Shown: positions 19,407 through 29,756, counted from the first letter of the stretch. The stretch: DNA of 48,605 nucleotides from Flavobacteriales bacterium (GCA_947464785.1 CANHXZ010000002.1:1-48605); one strand, 5' to 3'. Numbers and translations are program-made. Notes: a model not told the origin generated them from the sequence alone.

Positions 19407-21542
19407 ATGAAAACACATTTAGCGGGAATGGCTATGGTTTTGAGCATGGCTGCAAGCGCCCAAGCACCCCAGTACCCGGTGACCACCAAGGGGAACACCG
19501 TCGACACGTATTTTGGACAAACGGTTGCGGATCCGTACCGCTGGTTGGAGGACGACCGCAGCGCACAAACGGCGGAGTGGGTGGCCGCGCAAAACCGCGC
19601 CACGCAAAGTGTGCTGGAGCCGATTTCCTACCGCAAGGAACTGCGCGACCGCTTGACTACCGTTTGGAACTACGAAAAGGTTTCCACGCCATTTACGGAG
19701 GGCGATTACACGTATTTTTACTACAATTCTGGGCTGCAAAGTCAGTCGGTTTTGGCGCGGATGAAGGCCAAGTCTACCGGCAAAATGACCGCGGAAGGCA
19801 ACGTTTTTTTGGATCCCAACGCGTTTTCCAAGGACGGAACAACGTCTTTGGCCGGAATTGAATTCAGCCCAGACGGCACGTACGCGGCCTACCAATTGAG
19901 CGAGGGCGGATCCGACTGGCGCAAGGTGGTCATAGTCCACACAGACAACCCCGAGCGCCCGCTGGAGGACACCCTGCGCGACGTGAAGTTCAGCGGCCTG
20001 TCTTGGCGCGGGAACGAAGGATTTTACTACAGCTCGTACGACAAGCCCAAGAGCGGCTCTGCGTTGAGCGGGAAGACGAGCGAGCACAAGCTTTATTTCC
20101 ACAAGTTGGGCACCCCCCAATCTCAGGACGTGTTGGTGTTTGGCGGCAGTGCTACACCGCGTCGGTACATCGGCGGTGGCGTTACGGAAAACGGTGCTTT
20201 TTTGGTCATTACGGCGGCCGTGAGCACCACGGGTAATGAATTGTACGTTCAGGATTTGCGCTCGCCCAACGCGCCCATTGTGCGGTTGTTTGAAGGGTTT
20301 GAGTTTGAGAACAATCCGGTGCATGCGGACGGGCAAAGCCTGTACCTCCAGACTACGTGGGGGGCGCCCAACGGCCGCCTGATGCGCTGCTTTTTGGACC
20401 GCCCAGACCCCAGCCAATGGGAAGAAATTATTGCGGAACGCCCGTACCCCATAACGGTGGGCACCGGGGGCGGTTTCTTTTTTGTGAATGGATTGAAAGA
20501 CGCCCTGAGTGTGGTGGACCGCGTTTCGGTGGACGGCAAAGAGGTGGTTTCTGTGCCGCTGCCCGGGCAGGGAACCGTCAGCGGGGTGGGCGGCAAGTGG
20601 AACGCTCGCGAGTTGTACTTCTCGTTCACCAATGCCGTGACTCCCGGAACGCAGTACCGGTATGCGCCGCGCGCGAATGCCGTCGAGCTGTACCGGGCGA
20701 GCTCCATCGATTTTAATTCGGCGGACTACGTTTCCTACCAAGTGTTTTACACCAGCAAGGACGGCACCAAGGTCCCCATGATGATCACGCACAAGAAGGG
20801 ATTGAAGTACACCAAGAAAAACCCCACCATCCTCTACGGATACGGCGGATTTGGCGTGAATTTGACGCCGTCGTTCAGCACCTCGTATGTGGTGTGGTTG
20901 GAGAACGGAGGCGTGTTGGCCATTCCCAATTTGCGCGGCGGAGGCGAATACGGCGAGGCGTGGCACAAGGCCGGCACGCAGTTGCAGAAGCAGAACGTGT
21001 TCGACGATTTTGTAGCGGCGGCGGAGTACTTGTTTGCGCAGAAGATCACGTCGTCCAAGTATTTAGCGTTGTCTGGCGGTTCCAACGGCGGGTTGCTGGT
21101 GGGCGCGGTGGTAACGCAACGTCCGGAATTGGCCCGCGTGGCCTTCCCCGCAGTAGGGGTTTTGGACATGCTGCGCTACCACACGTTTACGGCAGGTGCC
21201 GGCTGGGCGTACGACTACGGCACGTCCGAGCAAAGCGAAGAGATGTTCCGGTACTTGCTGGGCTACAGTCCGGTGCACAACGTAAAAAAGGGAACCTGTT
21301 ATCCGGCCACGTTGGTGACTACAGCGGACCACGACGACCGGGTAGTTCCGGCGCATTCGTTCAAGTTTGCGGCCGAACTGCAAGACAAGCAGGCGTGCAC
21401 CAACCCGGTGGTGATTCGCATTGAGACGAACGCCGGCCACGGCGCGGGCAAGCCCACCGCCATGGTGATTGAGGAGGCCATCGACAAGTTTGCCTTTGCG
21501 TTCTGGCACATGGGCGTGAAGTCCTTGCCGAAGAAAAAATAA
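19407..21542 (+). CDS. Prolyl oligopeptidase (S9 family), secreted
   Basis: DPYRWLEDDRSAQTAEWVAAQN, LSGGSNGGLLVGAVVTQRPEL, DHDDRVVPAHSFKFAAELQ. Signal peptide MKTHLAGMAMVLSMAASAQA. Confidence 0.95.
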   Translation: MKTHLAGMAMVLSMAASAQAPQYPVTTKGNTVDTYFGQTVADPYRWLEDDRSAQTAEWVAAQNRATQSVLEPISYRKELRDRLTTVWNYEKVSTPFTEGDYTYFYYNSGLQSQSVLARMKAKSTGKMTAEGNVFLDPNAFSKDGTTSLAGIEFSPDGTYAAYQLSEGGSDWRKVVIVHTDNPERPLEDTLRDVKFSGLSWRGNEGFYYSSYDKPKSGSALSGKTSEHKLYFHKLGTPQSQDVLVFGGSATPRRYIGGGVTENGAFLVITAAVSTTGNELYVQDLRSPNAPIVRLFEGFEFENNPVHADGQSLYLQTTWGAPNGRLMRCFLDRPDPSQWEEIIAERPYPITVGTGGGFFFVNGLKDALSVVDRVSVDGKEVVSVPLPGQGTVSGVGGKWNARELYFSFTNAVTPGTQYRYAPRANAVELYRASSIDFNSADYVSYQVFYTSKDGTKVPMMITHKKGLKYTKKNPTILYGYGGFGVNLTPSFSTSYVVWLENGGVLAIPNLRGGGEYGEAWHKAGTQLQKQNVFDDFVAAAEYLFAQKITSSKYLALSGGSNGGLLVGAVVTQRPELARVAFPAVGVLDMLRYHTFTAGAGWAYDYGTSEQSEEMFRYLLGYSPVHNVKKGTCYPATLVTTADHDDRVVPAHSFKFAAELQDKQACTNPVVIRIETNAGHGAGKPTAMVIEEAIDKFAFAFWHMGVKSLPKKK

Positions 21543-21591
21543 AGTCCCCGAACGCGGTACGCCACCGCTTTTCCTCCAAAAAAGCAAGCAG

Positions 21592-23643
21592 ATGAAAGCC
21601 TTTGAGAATTACGTGATGGGCCAGTGGGTGGCCGGAGATGGAGTGGAGTGGGCGGCCGCGGATGCGCGCACGGGTGCGGCGTTGGGCACGGTTTCCAGCG
21701 CCGGGCTGGACTACGCTGCGGTGCTGGCCTACGGCCGGGAGAAAGGCGGCGCCGCGCTGCGGAAGATGACGTTTCCCGAGCGCGGTCGGATGCTGAAAGC
21801 GTTGGCGTTGTACTTGAACGAGCGCAAGGAGTCCTACTACGCGGTGTCCGCCGCCACAGGAGCCACCCGCGTGGACAGCTGGATCGACATCGAGGGCGGC
21901 ATTGGCAATTTGTTCGCGAATGCGTCGTTGCGTAAGGAGTTTCCGGATTTGCCGTACTACGTGGACGGAGACCCCGTTCGGCTGAGCAAAAACGGCACCT
22001 TCGTGGGCCACCATTTGATGGTTCCGCGCCGGGGGGTGGCCGTGCACGTGAATGCCTTCAATTTCCCCGTTTGGGGCATGCTGGAGAAGATTGCAGTGAA
22101 TTTGCTGGCGGGCGTTCCGGCCGTGGTGAAACCGTCTGAATACACCAGTTTTTTAACCGAGGCCGTGGTGCGGGATATCGCAGCCAGCGGCATTCTGCCC
22201 GACGGTTCCCTGCAGTTGTTGGTGGGCAAGGGCGTGGGCGTTTTGGACGCCGTTGCCGAGGGCGACGTGGTGACGTTTACGGGTTCCAACGCGACCGGTT
22301 TGCGCCTGAAGCTGCAGCCGCATTTTGTGGAGCGCGGCGTTCCGTTCAACTTGGAGGCAGACTCCTTGAATGCCATGGTTTTGGGACCGGAGTCGACGCC
22401 CCAAACGCCGGAGTTTGATTTGTTTGTGAAGGAAGTGGTCAAGGAAATGACCGTCAAAGCCGGTCAAAAATGTACGGCGGTGCGCCGCGTTGTGGTTCCG
22501 GAAGAGCATTTGGACGCGGTTCAGGCGGCCTTGGTGCAGCGGTTGTCCACCACGTCGTACGGAGACCCCTCCAAGGAAGGCGTGCGGATGGGGCCGTTGG
22601 CCACGGCGCTCCAGGTGGAGCGCGTGCGGTCGGCGGCGGAGGCTTTGGCCGAAGAGATGCCCGCGGTTTTTGGCAATCCAGCGGGAGTTGGAGCTCCAGT
22701 GGCGGATCGCCCGGAAGCCGGAGCTTATTTTGCGCCGGTTTTGTTCCGAAACGACCGTCCTTTTAGCGCGTTGCGCGCACACGAAATCGAGGCCTTTGGC
22801 CCCATCAGCACCCTGATGCCGTACCGTTCGTTGGACGAGGCCGCGGCGTTGGTGGCTCTGGGCAAGGGCTCGCTGGTCACCTCGTATGTGGGGGCCAATC
22901 GGGAGCATGCCCGCGATTTTACCTTGGAGGCGGCCACCAGCAACGGACGAATTCTGGTACTGGACGCGTCGTCGGCCAAAGAGAGTACGGGCCACGGGTC
23001 GCCCATGCCGTTGCTGACGCACGGCGGTCCCGGCCGAGCTGGAAACGGAGAGGAAATGGGCGGCAAGCGCGGCGTGTTGCACTACCTCCACCGCGTGGCA
23101 ATCCAAGGTCATCCGGACGCGGTGCAGGCGCTGACAGGGCGGTACATTCCCGGCGCAGCACGTCCGGAAGCGCATCCGCACTTGTTCCGCCAATACTTTG
23201 AGGATTTGCGCATTGGAGACACCGTGACCACGGAAAAGCACTTGGTTACCCTCCAAGACATTGAGGATTTTGCGGAGTTGAGCGGAGACAAATTTTACGC
23301 CCACATGGACGCGTCGGCGTTGGAGGGCACCATTTTCACCGGCCGCGTGGCGCATGGATACTTCATCCTGAGTCGGGCTGCGGGACTCTTTGTAGACCCC
23401 CCCAAAGGGCCGGTTTTGCTCAACTACGGCATTGAGTACTGCCGCTTCACGAAACCGGTTTATCCGGGAACGACGGTGGGCGTCCGCTTTACGGTTCAGG
23501 AGAAAATCGACCAAGAAAAACGATCGCCCGAAGACGTGGCCAAGGGGATAGTGAAGTTTTACGTGGAGGTGTACGACGATCAGGACGACGTGGTGGCGGT
23601 GGCGGTTATTTTGACCATGGTCAAGAAGCATACCGATGCCTAA
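21592..23643 (+). CDS. paaZ: PaaZ: oxepin-CoA hydrolase / 3-oxo-5,6-dehydrosuberyl-CoA semialdehyde dehydrogenase
   Basis: ALDH domain (FNFPVWGMLEKIAVNLLAGVPAVVKPS, AGQKCTAVRR) fused to a MaoC-like hydratase (LSGDKFYAHMD...GRVAHGYFILS). Confidence 0.93.
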   Translation: MKAFENYVMGQWVAGDGVEWAAADARTGAALGTVSSAGLDYAAVLAYGREKGGAALRKMTFPERGRMLKALALYLNERKESYYAVSAATGATRVDSWIDIEGGIGNLFANASLRKEFPDLPYYVDGDPVRLSKNGTFVGHHLMVPRRGVAVHVNAFNFPVWGMLEKIAVNLLAGVPAVVKPSEYTSFLTEAVVRDIAASGILPDGSLQLLVGKGVGVLDAVAEGDVVTFTGSNATGLRLKLQPHFVERGVPFNLEADSLNAMVLGPESTPQTPEFDLFVKEVVKEMTVKAGQKCTAVRRVVVPEEHLDAVQAALVQRLSTTSYGDPSKEGVRMGPLATALQVERVRSAAEALAEEMPAVFGNPAGVGAPVADRPEAGAYFAPVLFRNDRPFSALRAHEIEAFGPISTLMPYRSLDEAAALVALGKGSLVTSYVGANREHARDFTLEAATSNGRILVLDASSAKESTGHGSPMPLLTHGGPGRAGNGEEMGGKRGVLHYLHRVAIQGHPDAVQALTGRYIPGAARPEAHPHLFRQYFEDLRIGDTVTTEKHLVTLQDIEDFAELSGDKFYAHMDASALEGTIFTGRVAHGYFILSRAAGLFVDPPKGPVLLNYGIEYCRFTKPVYPGTTVGVRFTVQEKIDQEKRSPEDVAKGIVKFYVEVYDDQDDVVAVAVILTMVKKHTDA

Positions 23644-23995
23644 TCCGTTCATTCGCGAGGAATTTTCGTTGCCGGAAGGCGCCTACGCGGTGTTGTTTTT
23701 GAGCGAGCGTTCGTTGGACCAGCCGGACTACGACCGCATGGACGACGCCACCCTGCGCACGGTGGAAGGACTTCCGGGTTACTTGGGGTACGAAATGGTT
23801 CGCCAAGGGGAGTCGGCCATTTTCATCAGCTATTGGCAAGACCGGGCTGCGGTTGATGCGTGGAAGCACCACGCGTTGCACCGGGAGGCCAAAGCGAACG
23901 GCCGCGCGCTTTGGTACGATGCGTATCGGTCCGTGGTTTGCCGCGTGGAGGAGTCTTCTGTGTTCCGCAGAGACGCCTCGCTTCCCCGGCCCTGA
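23636..23995 (+). CDS. Antibiotic biosynthesis monooxygenase (ABM)-like small dimeric alpha/beta protein
   Basis: LPGYLGYEMVRQGESAIFISYWQDRAAVDAWKHHALHREAKANGRALWYDAYR matches the ABM fold. 8-nt overlap with paaZ. Confidence 0.75.
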   Translation: MPNPFIREEFSLPEGAYAVLFLSERSLDQPDYDRMDDATLRTVEGLPGYLGYEMVRQGESAIFISYWQDRAAVDAWKHHALHREAKANGRALWYDAYRSVVCRVEESSVFRRDASLPRP

Positions 23996-23997
23996 GT

Positions 23998-24005
23998 TAC
24001 CTTTG
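23998..24005 (+). promoter_or_regulatory. -7 element TACCTTTG, 4 nt from the ATG
   Basis: gtTACCTTTGcgtcATG. Confidence 0.6.
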
Positions 24006-24009
24006 CGTC

Positions 24010-24783
24010 ATGAATGACGCAGTCCTCGCAGGCGGGGTCACCACGGAGGTGGCCCACGGAATTGGCACCATTACCTTTTTTCACCCGTTGAGCAACTCCT
24101 TGCCCGGCCGGGTTTTGGCCGCGTTGGCGGACGCCGTTCGCGATGCAGGCACCAATCCGGAGGTCCGGGTGGTGGTGCTCCAGAGTGCTGGGGAAAAGGT
24201 GTTTTGCGGCGGCGCCAGTTTTGACGAATTGAGCACGATTGCGGACGCCGCAACGGGCGATCGGTTCTTCATGGGGTTTGCCAACGTCATCAACGCTCTC
24301 AGAACCTGTCCTAAATTGGTTATTGGCCGCATTCAAGGCAAGGCCGTGGGCGGCGGCGTGGGGTTGGCGTCCTCTGTGGACTACTGCTTGGCGCACAGTT
24401 CAGCGGCCGTTAAATTGAGCGAATTGGCGGTGGGCATTGGCCCGTTTGTAGTAGGTCCGGCGGTCGAACGGAAGGTAGGCTTGAGCGGAATGAGCCAGTT
24501 GGCTATTGACGCCACCCGTTTTCGCAGCGCGGAATGGGCGGAGAAGCACGGACTGTACGCGGAGGTGTTTGACACCCACACGGAATTGGACGCAGCGGTA
24601 GCGGAATTGGCGCAGCGATTGGCAGCGTCCAGCCCAGAAGCCATGGCGGACCTGAAACGCGTCCTGTGGCAGGGCACCGAACACTGGGACGAACTCCTTC
24701 CGGAGCGAGCAGCCATCAGCGGCCGTCTGGTATTGAGTGATTTCACGAAAAACGCCATTGCGGCGTTCAAAAGCAAGGGGTAA
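24010..24783 (+). CDS. Enoyl-CoA hydratase/isomerase, paa-associated (PaaF-like)
   Basis: CGGASFDELSTI, GRIQGKAVGGGVGLASSVDYCLA crotonase motifs. Confidence 0.85.
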   Translation: MNDAVLAGGVTTEVAHGIGTITFFHPLSNSLPGRVLAALADAVRDAGTNPEVRVVVLQSAGEKVFCGGASFDELSTIADAATGDRFFMGFANVINALRTCPKLVIGRIQGKAVGGGVGLASSVDYCLAHSSAAVKLSELAVGIGPFVVGPAVERKVGLSGMSQLAIDATRFRSAEWAEKHGLYAEVFDTHTELDAAVAELAQRLAASSPEAMADLKRVLWQGTEHWDELLPERAAISGRLVLSDFTKNAIAAFKSKG

Positions 24784-25707
24784 ATGCGGTTTTGGGCTAC
24801 TTCCGTTGCACTGGGAGCGCTGGTTGCTGGGCTTCGCGCCCAGACGGCGGAGTCGTCGGTCTCGGTACTGCCCGCGCGTCCAGACGTTTGGAAGTATTCT
24901 GGATTGTACAGCGTTTCCGGCAACCAAACCGCGTTGAGAAACTGGAATGCTGGCGGCCAAAGCAGCTTGAACATCGGGGTGGTGGTGCGTCAACAGCTGA
25001 AGTACACGCGCAACCGATTGTCTGCGCACCAAATGTTTGACTTCAACTACGCCGGAAACTACCAGGGAGACTTGTTCATCAAAACGGACGACAAACTGGA
25101 GTACAACCTGCGTCTGGACCACGAAACCAAGAAGGCAGGAGAGTTTAAGGTGTCGGCATTCGCCAGTTTGAAGTCGCAGTCGTTCAACGGATACAGCAAG
25201 CCAACAGACCCAGACTCAGCCTACATCTCCCGATTTTTGGCGCCCGGATACGGATTGGCCGGAGCCGGAGCCACGTACAAGCGCGCAGGGTTGGAGTTGT
25301 ACCTGTCACCCGTTACGAGCAAGCTGACCGTGGTTCGCGATCCGCGCCTGAGTGCGCAAGGCGCCTTTGGTGTAGTAGCGGGGGAACGCTTCCGGAACGA
25401 AGTGGGGGCCTTTTTCAACCTGCGCTACAAACGCGATTTTGTTCCGGCCCTGAAGGTGGACGCGCGCCTGGACCTCTACTCGAATTACATCCAAAACCCT
25501 CTTTGGGTAGACGTCAATGCCGACGTTTTGCTGTTGATCAAAGCCACCTCCTTCTTGTCTGTTACGGCCCGCGTGCAGAGCATCTACGACCGCGATGTTT
25601 TGGTACGGGACAGCAACGCAGACGGCAAGCTGGATTCGCCCGGCATTCAATGGAAACAATTATTGGGCATAGGCCTGTCGTACACCCTGGGAGCACAAAA
25701 ATTATGA
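24784..25707 (+). CDS. DUF3078 outer-membrane-like protein
   Basis: WNAGGQSSLNIGVVVRQQLKYTRN...KTDDKLEYNLRLDHE; start abuts the previous stop. Confidence 0.7.
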   Translation: MRFWATSVALGALVAGLRAQTAESSVSVLPARPDVWKYSGLYSVSGNQTALRNWNAGGQSSLNIGVVVRQQLKYTRNRLSAHQMFDFNYAGNYQGDLFIKTDDKLEYNLRLDHETKKAGEFKVSAFASLKSQSFNGYSKPTDPDSAYISRFLAPGYGLAGAGATYKRAGLELYLSPVTSKLTVVRDPRLSAQGAFGVVAGERFRNEVGAFFNLRYKRDFVPALKVDARLDLYSNYIQNPLWVDVNADVLLLIKATSFLSVTARVQSIYDRDVLVRDSNADGKLDSPGIQWKQLLGIGLSYTLGAQKL

Positions 25708-27761
25708 AGAAAAAAGCCGAAAACCCGCTGCTGCAGGCGTATCGCCACCTGGTCACGGCCAAGGCCATGACGGAGTTGTACGAAGCCAACCGCGAGGTAA
25801 CGTCTACCTACGTGCACGCCACAGCCCGCGGCCACGAAGCCATACAAATTGCCTTGGGACAATTGCTCACGCCCCACGATTTTGTGTACCCGTACTACCG
25901 GGACGACGCCTTGCTGCTCGCCATTGGAATGACGCCCTACGACCTCATGCTCCAGCTCCTGGCCAAGCGGGACGACCCATTCTCCGGCGGACGCACCTAC
26001 TACAGCCACCCATCGCTGAACGACGCGGACAAGCCCAAGATCCCCCACCAATCCAGCGCCACCGGAATGCAAGCCATTCCCGCCGCGGGCGCGGCCATGG
26101 GCCTCCAGTACAAGGAGTTGATGGGGCTCTTTACGCCGGAAGAAGCCGCGGCCAGGCCCATTTCGGTTTGTTCCATTGGCGACGCGGCCATGACCGAGGG
26201 CGAGGTGGCGGAAGCTTTGCAAATGGCCGCCCTCAAGCAGTTTCCGCTGCTGTTTGTGGTGCAAGACAACGGCTGGGACATTTCCGCGAACGCCGCAGAG
26301 ACCCGCGCCCAGAACGCAGCGGAATACGCCGCAGGGTTTAAGGGAATTCGCGTGTTGAGCGTGGACGGATCCGATTATTCGGCCTGCCGCCACGCGCTGC
26401 AAGACGCCATCAAAACCATGCGCGAAACGCGCCAACCGCACCTGTTGCACGCCCGGGTACCGCTGCTCAACCACCACACCTCCGGGGTGCGCAAGGAGTG
26501 GTACCGCGACGATTTGGAGGAACACGCGCTTCGCGATCCGCTGCCCAAATTGCAAACCTTTTTACTGGACAACGGTTTCGCCCAAGCGGAACTCGACGCC
26601 GTTTTGGCCGATGCGGAATCCTTGGTGGCGGCGGACTACCAGCGCGCCTTGGCGGCGGAAGACCCGCGCCCAGAGGATTTATTGGTGCACGCAATGGCAC
26701 CAACCCCGGTGGTTGAAGAGCGCGGCGAGCGCGCCCCCGCAGGCAAAGAACGAACCGTCATGGTGGACTGCGCGCTGTTTGCCTTGCGCGAGGTCTTGGA
26801 GCAACATCCGGAAGCCCTGTTGTATGGCCAAGACGTAGGTCATCGCTTGGGCGGGGTGTTCCGCGAGGCGGCCACGTTGGCCCAACAGTTTGGCAGCCAC
26901 CGCGTTTTCAACACCCCCATCCAAGAAGCCTTCATCATCGGCAGCACCGTTGGGATGTCCGCGGTGGGCTTGAAACCCATTGTGGAAGTTCAGTTTGCAG
27001 ACTACATCTGGCCCGGACTGAACCAGTTGTTCACGGAGCTTTCCCGCAGCTACTACCTCTCCAACGGCAAGTGGCCCGCCAGCGCGGTGGTGCGCGTGCC
27101 CATTGGCGCCTACGGCAGCGGAGGCCCGTACCACAGTTCCAGCGTGGAAAGCATTGTCACGAACATTGCGGGCATCAAGGTGGCGTACCCCTCCACCGGT
27201 GCGGACCTCAAAGGATTGATGAAGGCGGCGTTTTTGGACCCCAACCCGGTTCTGTTGCTGGAGCACAAGGGCCTGTATTGGAGCAAAATAAAAGGCACCG
27301 AAGGGGCCAAGACCGTGGAACCGTCGGAAGACTATGTTTTGCCGTTTGGCGTGGGCAGACGCGTTTTGGAAGCGGAACCCCAGCCGTCCGTAGCGACGGC
27401 GGTTGTGGTGACCTACGGCATGGGGGTTTATTGGAGTTTGGAGGCCGCACAACAATGGCCCGGCCGCGTGGAGGTGATTGACCTCCGCACCCTAGCCCCC
27501 TGGGACGAGGAGTTGGTGGTGGAGCGTGTACAGGCCCACAACCGCTGCTTGGTGGTGACCGAAGAGATGGTGGGGCAAACGTTTGCCCAAGCAGTCGCCG
27601 GCCGTATTTCAGACCGCTGCTTTGCGCACCTGGACGCCCCGGTACGGTTGGTAGGCAGCGTTCGTGTACCCGCTATTCCGTTGAACAAAACACTGGAAGC
27701 CACCCTTTTGCCCAACGCAAACAAGGTGGCTCAGGCGTTGGAGGAGTTGCTGGCGTATTGA
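25704..27761 (+). CDS. 2-oxoacid dehydrogenase E1, fused alpha-beta subunits (branched-chain type)
   Basis: E1-alpha (YVHATARGHEAIQIALGQLL, SIGDAAMTEGEVAEALQMA) and E1-beta (GQDVGHRLGGVFREA, VEVQFADYIWPGLNQL, GAYGSGGPYHSSSVES) in one ORF. ATGA overlap with DUF3078. Confidence 0.92.
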   Translation: MKKKAENPLLQAYRHLVTAKAMTELYEANREVTSTYVHATARGHEAIQIALGQLLTPHDFVYPYYRDDALLLAIGMTPYDLMLQLLAKRDDPFSGGRTYYSHPSLNDADKPKIPHQSSATGMQAIPAAGAAMGLQYKELMGLFTPEEAAARPISVCSIGDAAMTEGEVAEALQMAALKQFPLLFVVQDNGWDISANAAETRAQNAAEYAAGFKGIRVLSVDGSDYSACRHALQDAIKTMRETRQPHLLHARVPLLNHHTSGVRKEWYRDDLEEHALRDPLPKLQTFLLDNGFAQAELDAVLADAESLVAADYQRALAAEDPRPEDLLVHAMAPTPVVEERGERAPAGKERTVMVDCALFALREVLEQHPEALLYGQDVGHRLGGVFREAATLAQQFGSHRVFNTPIQEAFIIGSTVGMSAVGLKPIVEVQFADYIWPGLNQLFTELSRSYYLSNGKWPASAVVRVPIGAYGSGGPYHSSSVESIVTNIAGIKVAYPSTGADLKGLMKAAFLDPNPVLLLEHKGLYWSKIKGTEGAKTVEPSEDYVLPFGVGRRVLEAEPQPSVATAVVVTYGMGVYWSLEAAQQWPGRVEVIDLRTLAPWDEELVVERVQAHNRCLVVTEEMVGQTFAQAVAGRISDRCFAHLDAPVRLVGSVRVPAIPLNKTLEATLLPNANKVAQALEELLAY

Positions 27762-27793
27762 TCCAGCGGCGCGGGAACCGCGCCGCTCGATCA
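27759..27793. terminator. Convergent-gene hairpin
   Basis: TGATC-c-AGCGGCGCGG-gaa-CCGCGCCGCT-c-GATCA between the E1 stop and the paaH stop; no strong T tract. Confidence 0.6.
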
Positions 27794-27802
27794 CCCTACG
27801 GT

Positions 27803-28945
27803 TCAGTTGCTGCCCGCTTCCTTGCGGAGCAAAGGGCAAACGCGGTACCGCGGATCGCCGGTCTCGGCCATCAGGCCGTCCAAAACGGCAACAACCTCGT
27901 GCAAACCCCACTGTTCGGCCTTTTCAAAGGGGCCCATAGGGTAGTTCACGCCCAATTTCATCGCCGTATCAATGGCTTCCGCCTGGGCCACGCCGCGGTA
28001 TAAGGCGTCGTAGGCTTCGTTGATGATCATCGCCCAGGTGCGGTTGACCACAAGTTGCGCCAGTGCAGCGTCTTCGCGCGGCGTTGGCGGCACAGAACCT
28101 TCGCGGTAGTCGTAAAACCCACGACCCGTTTTGCGGCCCAACAAGCCAGCTTCCACCAAGCGCTTCTGCGCCAGGGACGGACGGAACCGAGGATCGTAGT
28201 AGAACTGTTTCCAAACGGTTTCGGTCACCGTGTAGTTGATGTCGTGCCCAATGAGGTCCATGAGGGCAAACGGGCCCATTCTAAAACCTCCGTGGGTGGT
28301 TAGGGCCCAATCAATGGTAGCGCGATCGGCCACCTGCGTTTCCTCCATGTGGAGGGCTTCGCCGTAGTACGGACGCGCCACCCGGTTGACGATGAACCCG
28401 GGCGTGTCTTGCGCCACAACCCCCGTTTTCTTCCATCCAGCAACCCAAGCCAAGCAGCGCTCCACCGTTTCGGGCGCGGTAGTCAGGCAGGGCACTACCT
28501 CCACCAAGGGCATCAGCGGCGCGGGGTTGAAAAAGTGCAGGCCCACCACGCGTTCGGGCCGATGGATACCAGAAGCCAACGACGCGATGCTCAACGAGCT
28601 GGTGTTGGACGCCAAAACAGCGGTTTCCGGCAGCAAGTCGTCCAGAATTCGGAACACCGAACGCTTGGCCTCCAGGTTTTCGTAAATGGCCTCTACCGCC
28701 AAATCGGAACCTTCTCCGTCCCGCAGGTTGTCGCTGAAGTGGATGCGTTCGTGGAGGGCGTCGGCCTGAATTTGGGTGAATTTCCCCTTGGCAACCAGGG
28801 TTTCCAACGTTTGGGCCAGCCGTTGGGCCGACTTCGTCAGCATTTCCGGCTTGGTGTCGTACACTACTACGGACTCGCCCGCTTGGGCCAAAACTTGCGC
28901 GATGCCGGAGCCCATGGCGCCAGCTCCAATTACGATTACTTTCAT
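27803..28945 (-). CDS. paaH: 3-hydroxyacyl-CoA dehydrogenase PaaH
   Basis: [59 protein letters not shown]. Confidence 0.93.
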   Translation of the reverse strand: MKVIVIGAGAMGSGIAQVLAQAGESVVVYDTKPEMLTKSAQRLAQTLETLVAKGKFTQIQADALHERIHFSDNLRDGEGSDLAVEAIYENLEAKRSVFRILDDLLPETAVLASNTSSLSIASLASGIHRPERVVGLHFFNPAPLMPLVEVVPCLTTAPETVERCLAWVAGWKKTGVVAQDTPGFIVNRVARPYYGEALHMEETQVADRATIDWALTTHGGFRMGPFALMDLIGHDINYTVTETVWKQFYYDPRFRPSLAQKRLVEAGLLGRKTGRGFYDYREGSVPPTPREDAALAQLVVNRTWAMIINEAYDALYRGVAQAEAIDTAMKLGVNYPMGPFEKAEQWGLHEVVAVLDGLMAETGDPRYRVCPLLRKEAGSN

Positions 28946-28959
28946 GTAGGGGGGAACGG

Positions 28960-29739
28960 TTAGTGTCCTCGAAAATTGGGGGTTCGTTTTTCCAAAAAGG
29001 CTGCAACGCCTTCCTTGAAGTCGTCGGTTTCAGCTGCGGCCAATTGCAAATGCAATTCCGTGTGCAGTTGGGCCTCCAGGTCCGCAAAAATGGACGCATT
29101 CAGGGCTTCCTTGACCAACGCCAAGGCTCGCGTGGGCCGCAGGGCCAACTCGCGCGCTACGTTCAACGCATCTTCGGCAAAAGAGTCGGCTGGAAATACC
29201 CGATAGATCATTCCCGCGGCGAGGGCGTCTTGCGCCGTCATCCGGTCCCCCAGGAGCATGGTGGCACTGGCCCGACCAAAACCGATCAAGCGCGGCAACG
29301 TCAGCGTGCCTCCCGAATCCGGAATCAACCCGATGCTGGTAAACGCCTGCACAAAAGACGCTTTGTCCGACGCCACCACCACGTCGCACACCAGGGCTAA
29401 ACTGGCGCCCGCTCCAGCAGCAACGCCGTTGACGGCGGCCACCACGGGCTTGCTCAAAGCGCGAATTTGCAGCACCAAGGGGTTGTAGTGCTCGGTCAGA
29501 ATGGTGCGCATTCCGGGGCCGTTGGGGTCAATGGCTTCCCCCAAATCCTGTCCGGCGCAAAAGGCCTTGCCGCCCCCCGTCAACAAGACGCAGCGCACAG
29601 CAGGGTCCTCGTTGGCTGCGCGCAGGGCCTCTTGCAGCGCCAGGGCTTGCTCCCGATTGAAGCTGTTGAATTTGTCCGGACGGTTGAGCGTGATGAGGCA
29701 AACACCGTCGAGGTGTTGGATGTCAATGGGTTGGTTCAT
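28960..29739 (-). CDS. paaG: Ring-1,2-epoxyphenylacetyl-CoA isomerase PaaG (crotonase)
   Basis: [65 protein letters not shown]. Confidence 0.9.
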   Translation of the reverse strand: MNQPIDIQHLDGVCLITLNRPDKFNSFNREQALALQEALRAANEDPAVRCVLLTGGGKAFCAGQDLGEAIDPNGPGMRTILTEHYNPLVLQIRALSKPVVAAVNGVAAGAGASLALVCDVVVASDKASFVQAFTSIGLIPDSGGTLTLPRLIGFGRASATMLLGDRMTAQDALAAGMIYRVFPADSFAEDALNVARELALRPTRALALVKEALNASIFADLEAQLHTELHLQLAAAETDDFKEGVAAFLEKRTPNFRGH

Positions 29740-29756
29740 GGATCGTTGCGTTTTCG

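Noticed and set aside
19419-20966. 515-aa minus ORF opposite the S9 peptidase
   Set aside because: Antisense shadow; no recognisable motifs.
22153-23652. 499-aa minus ORF opposite paaZ
   Set aside because: Antisense shadow ORF.
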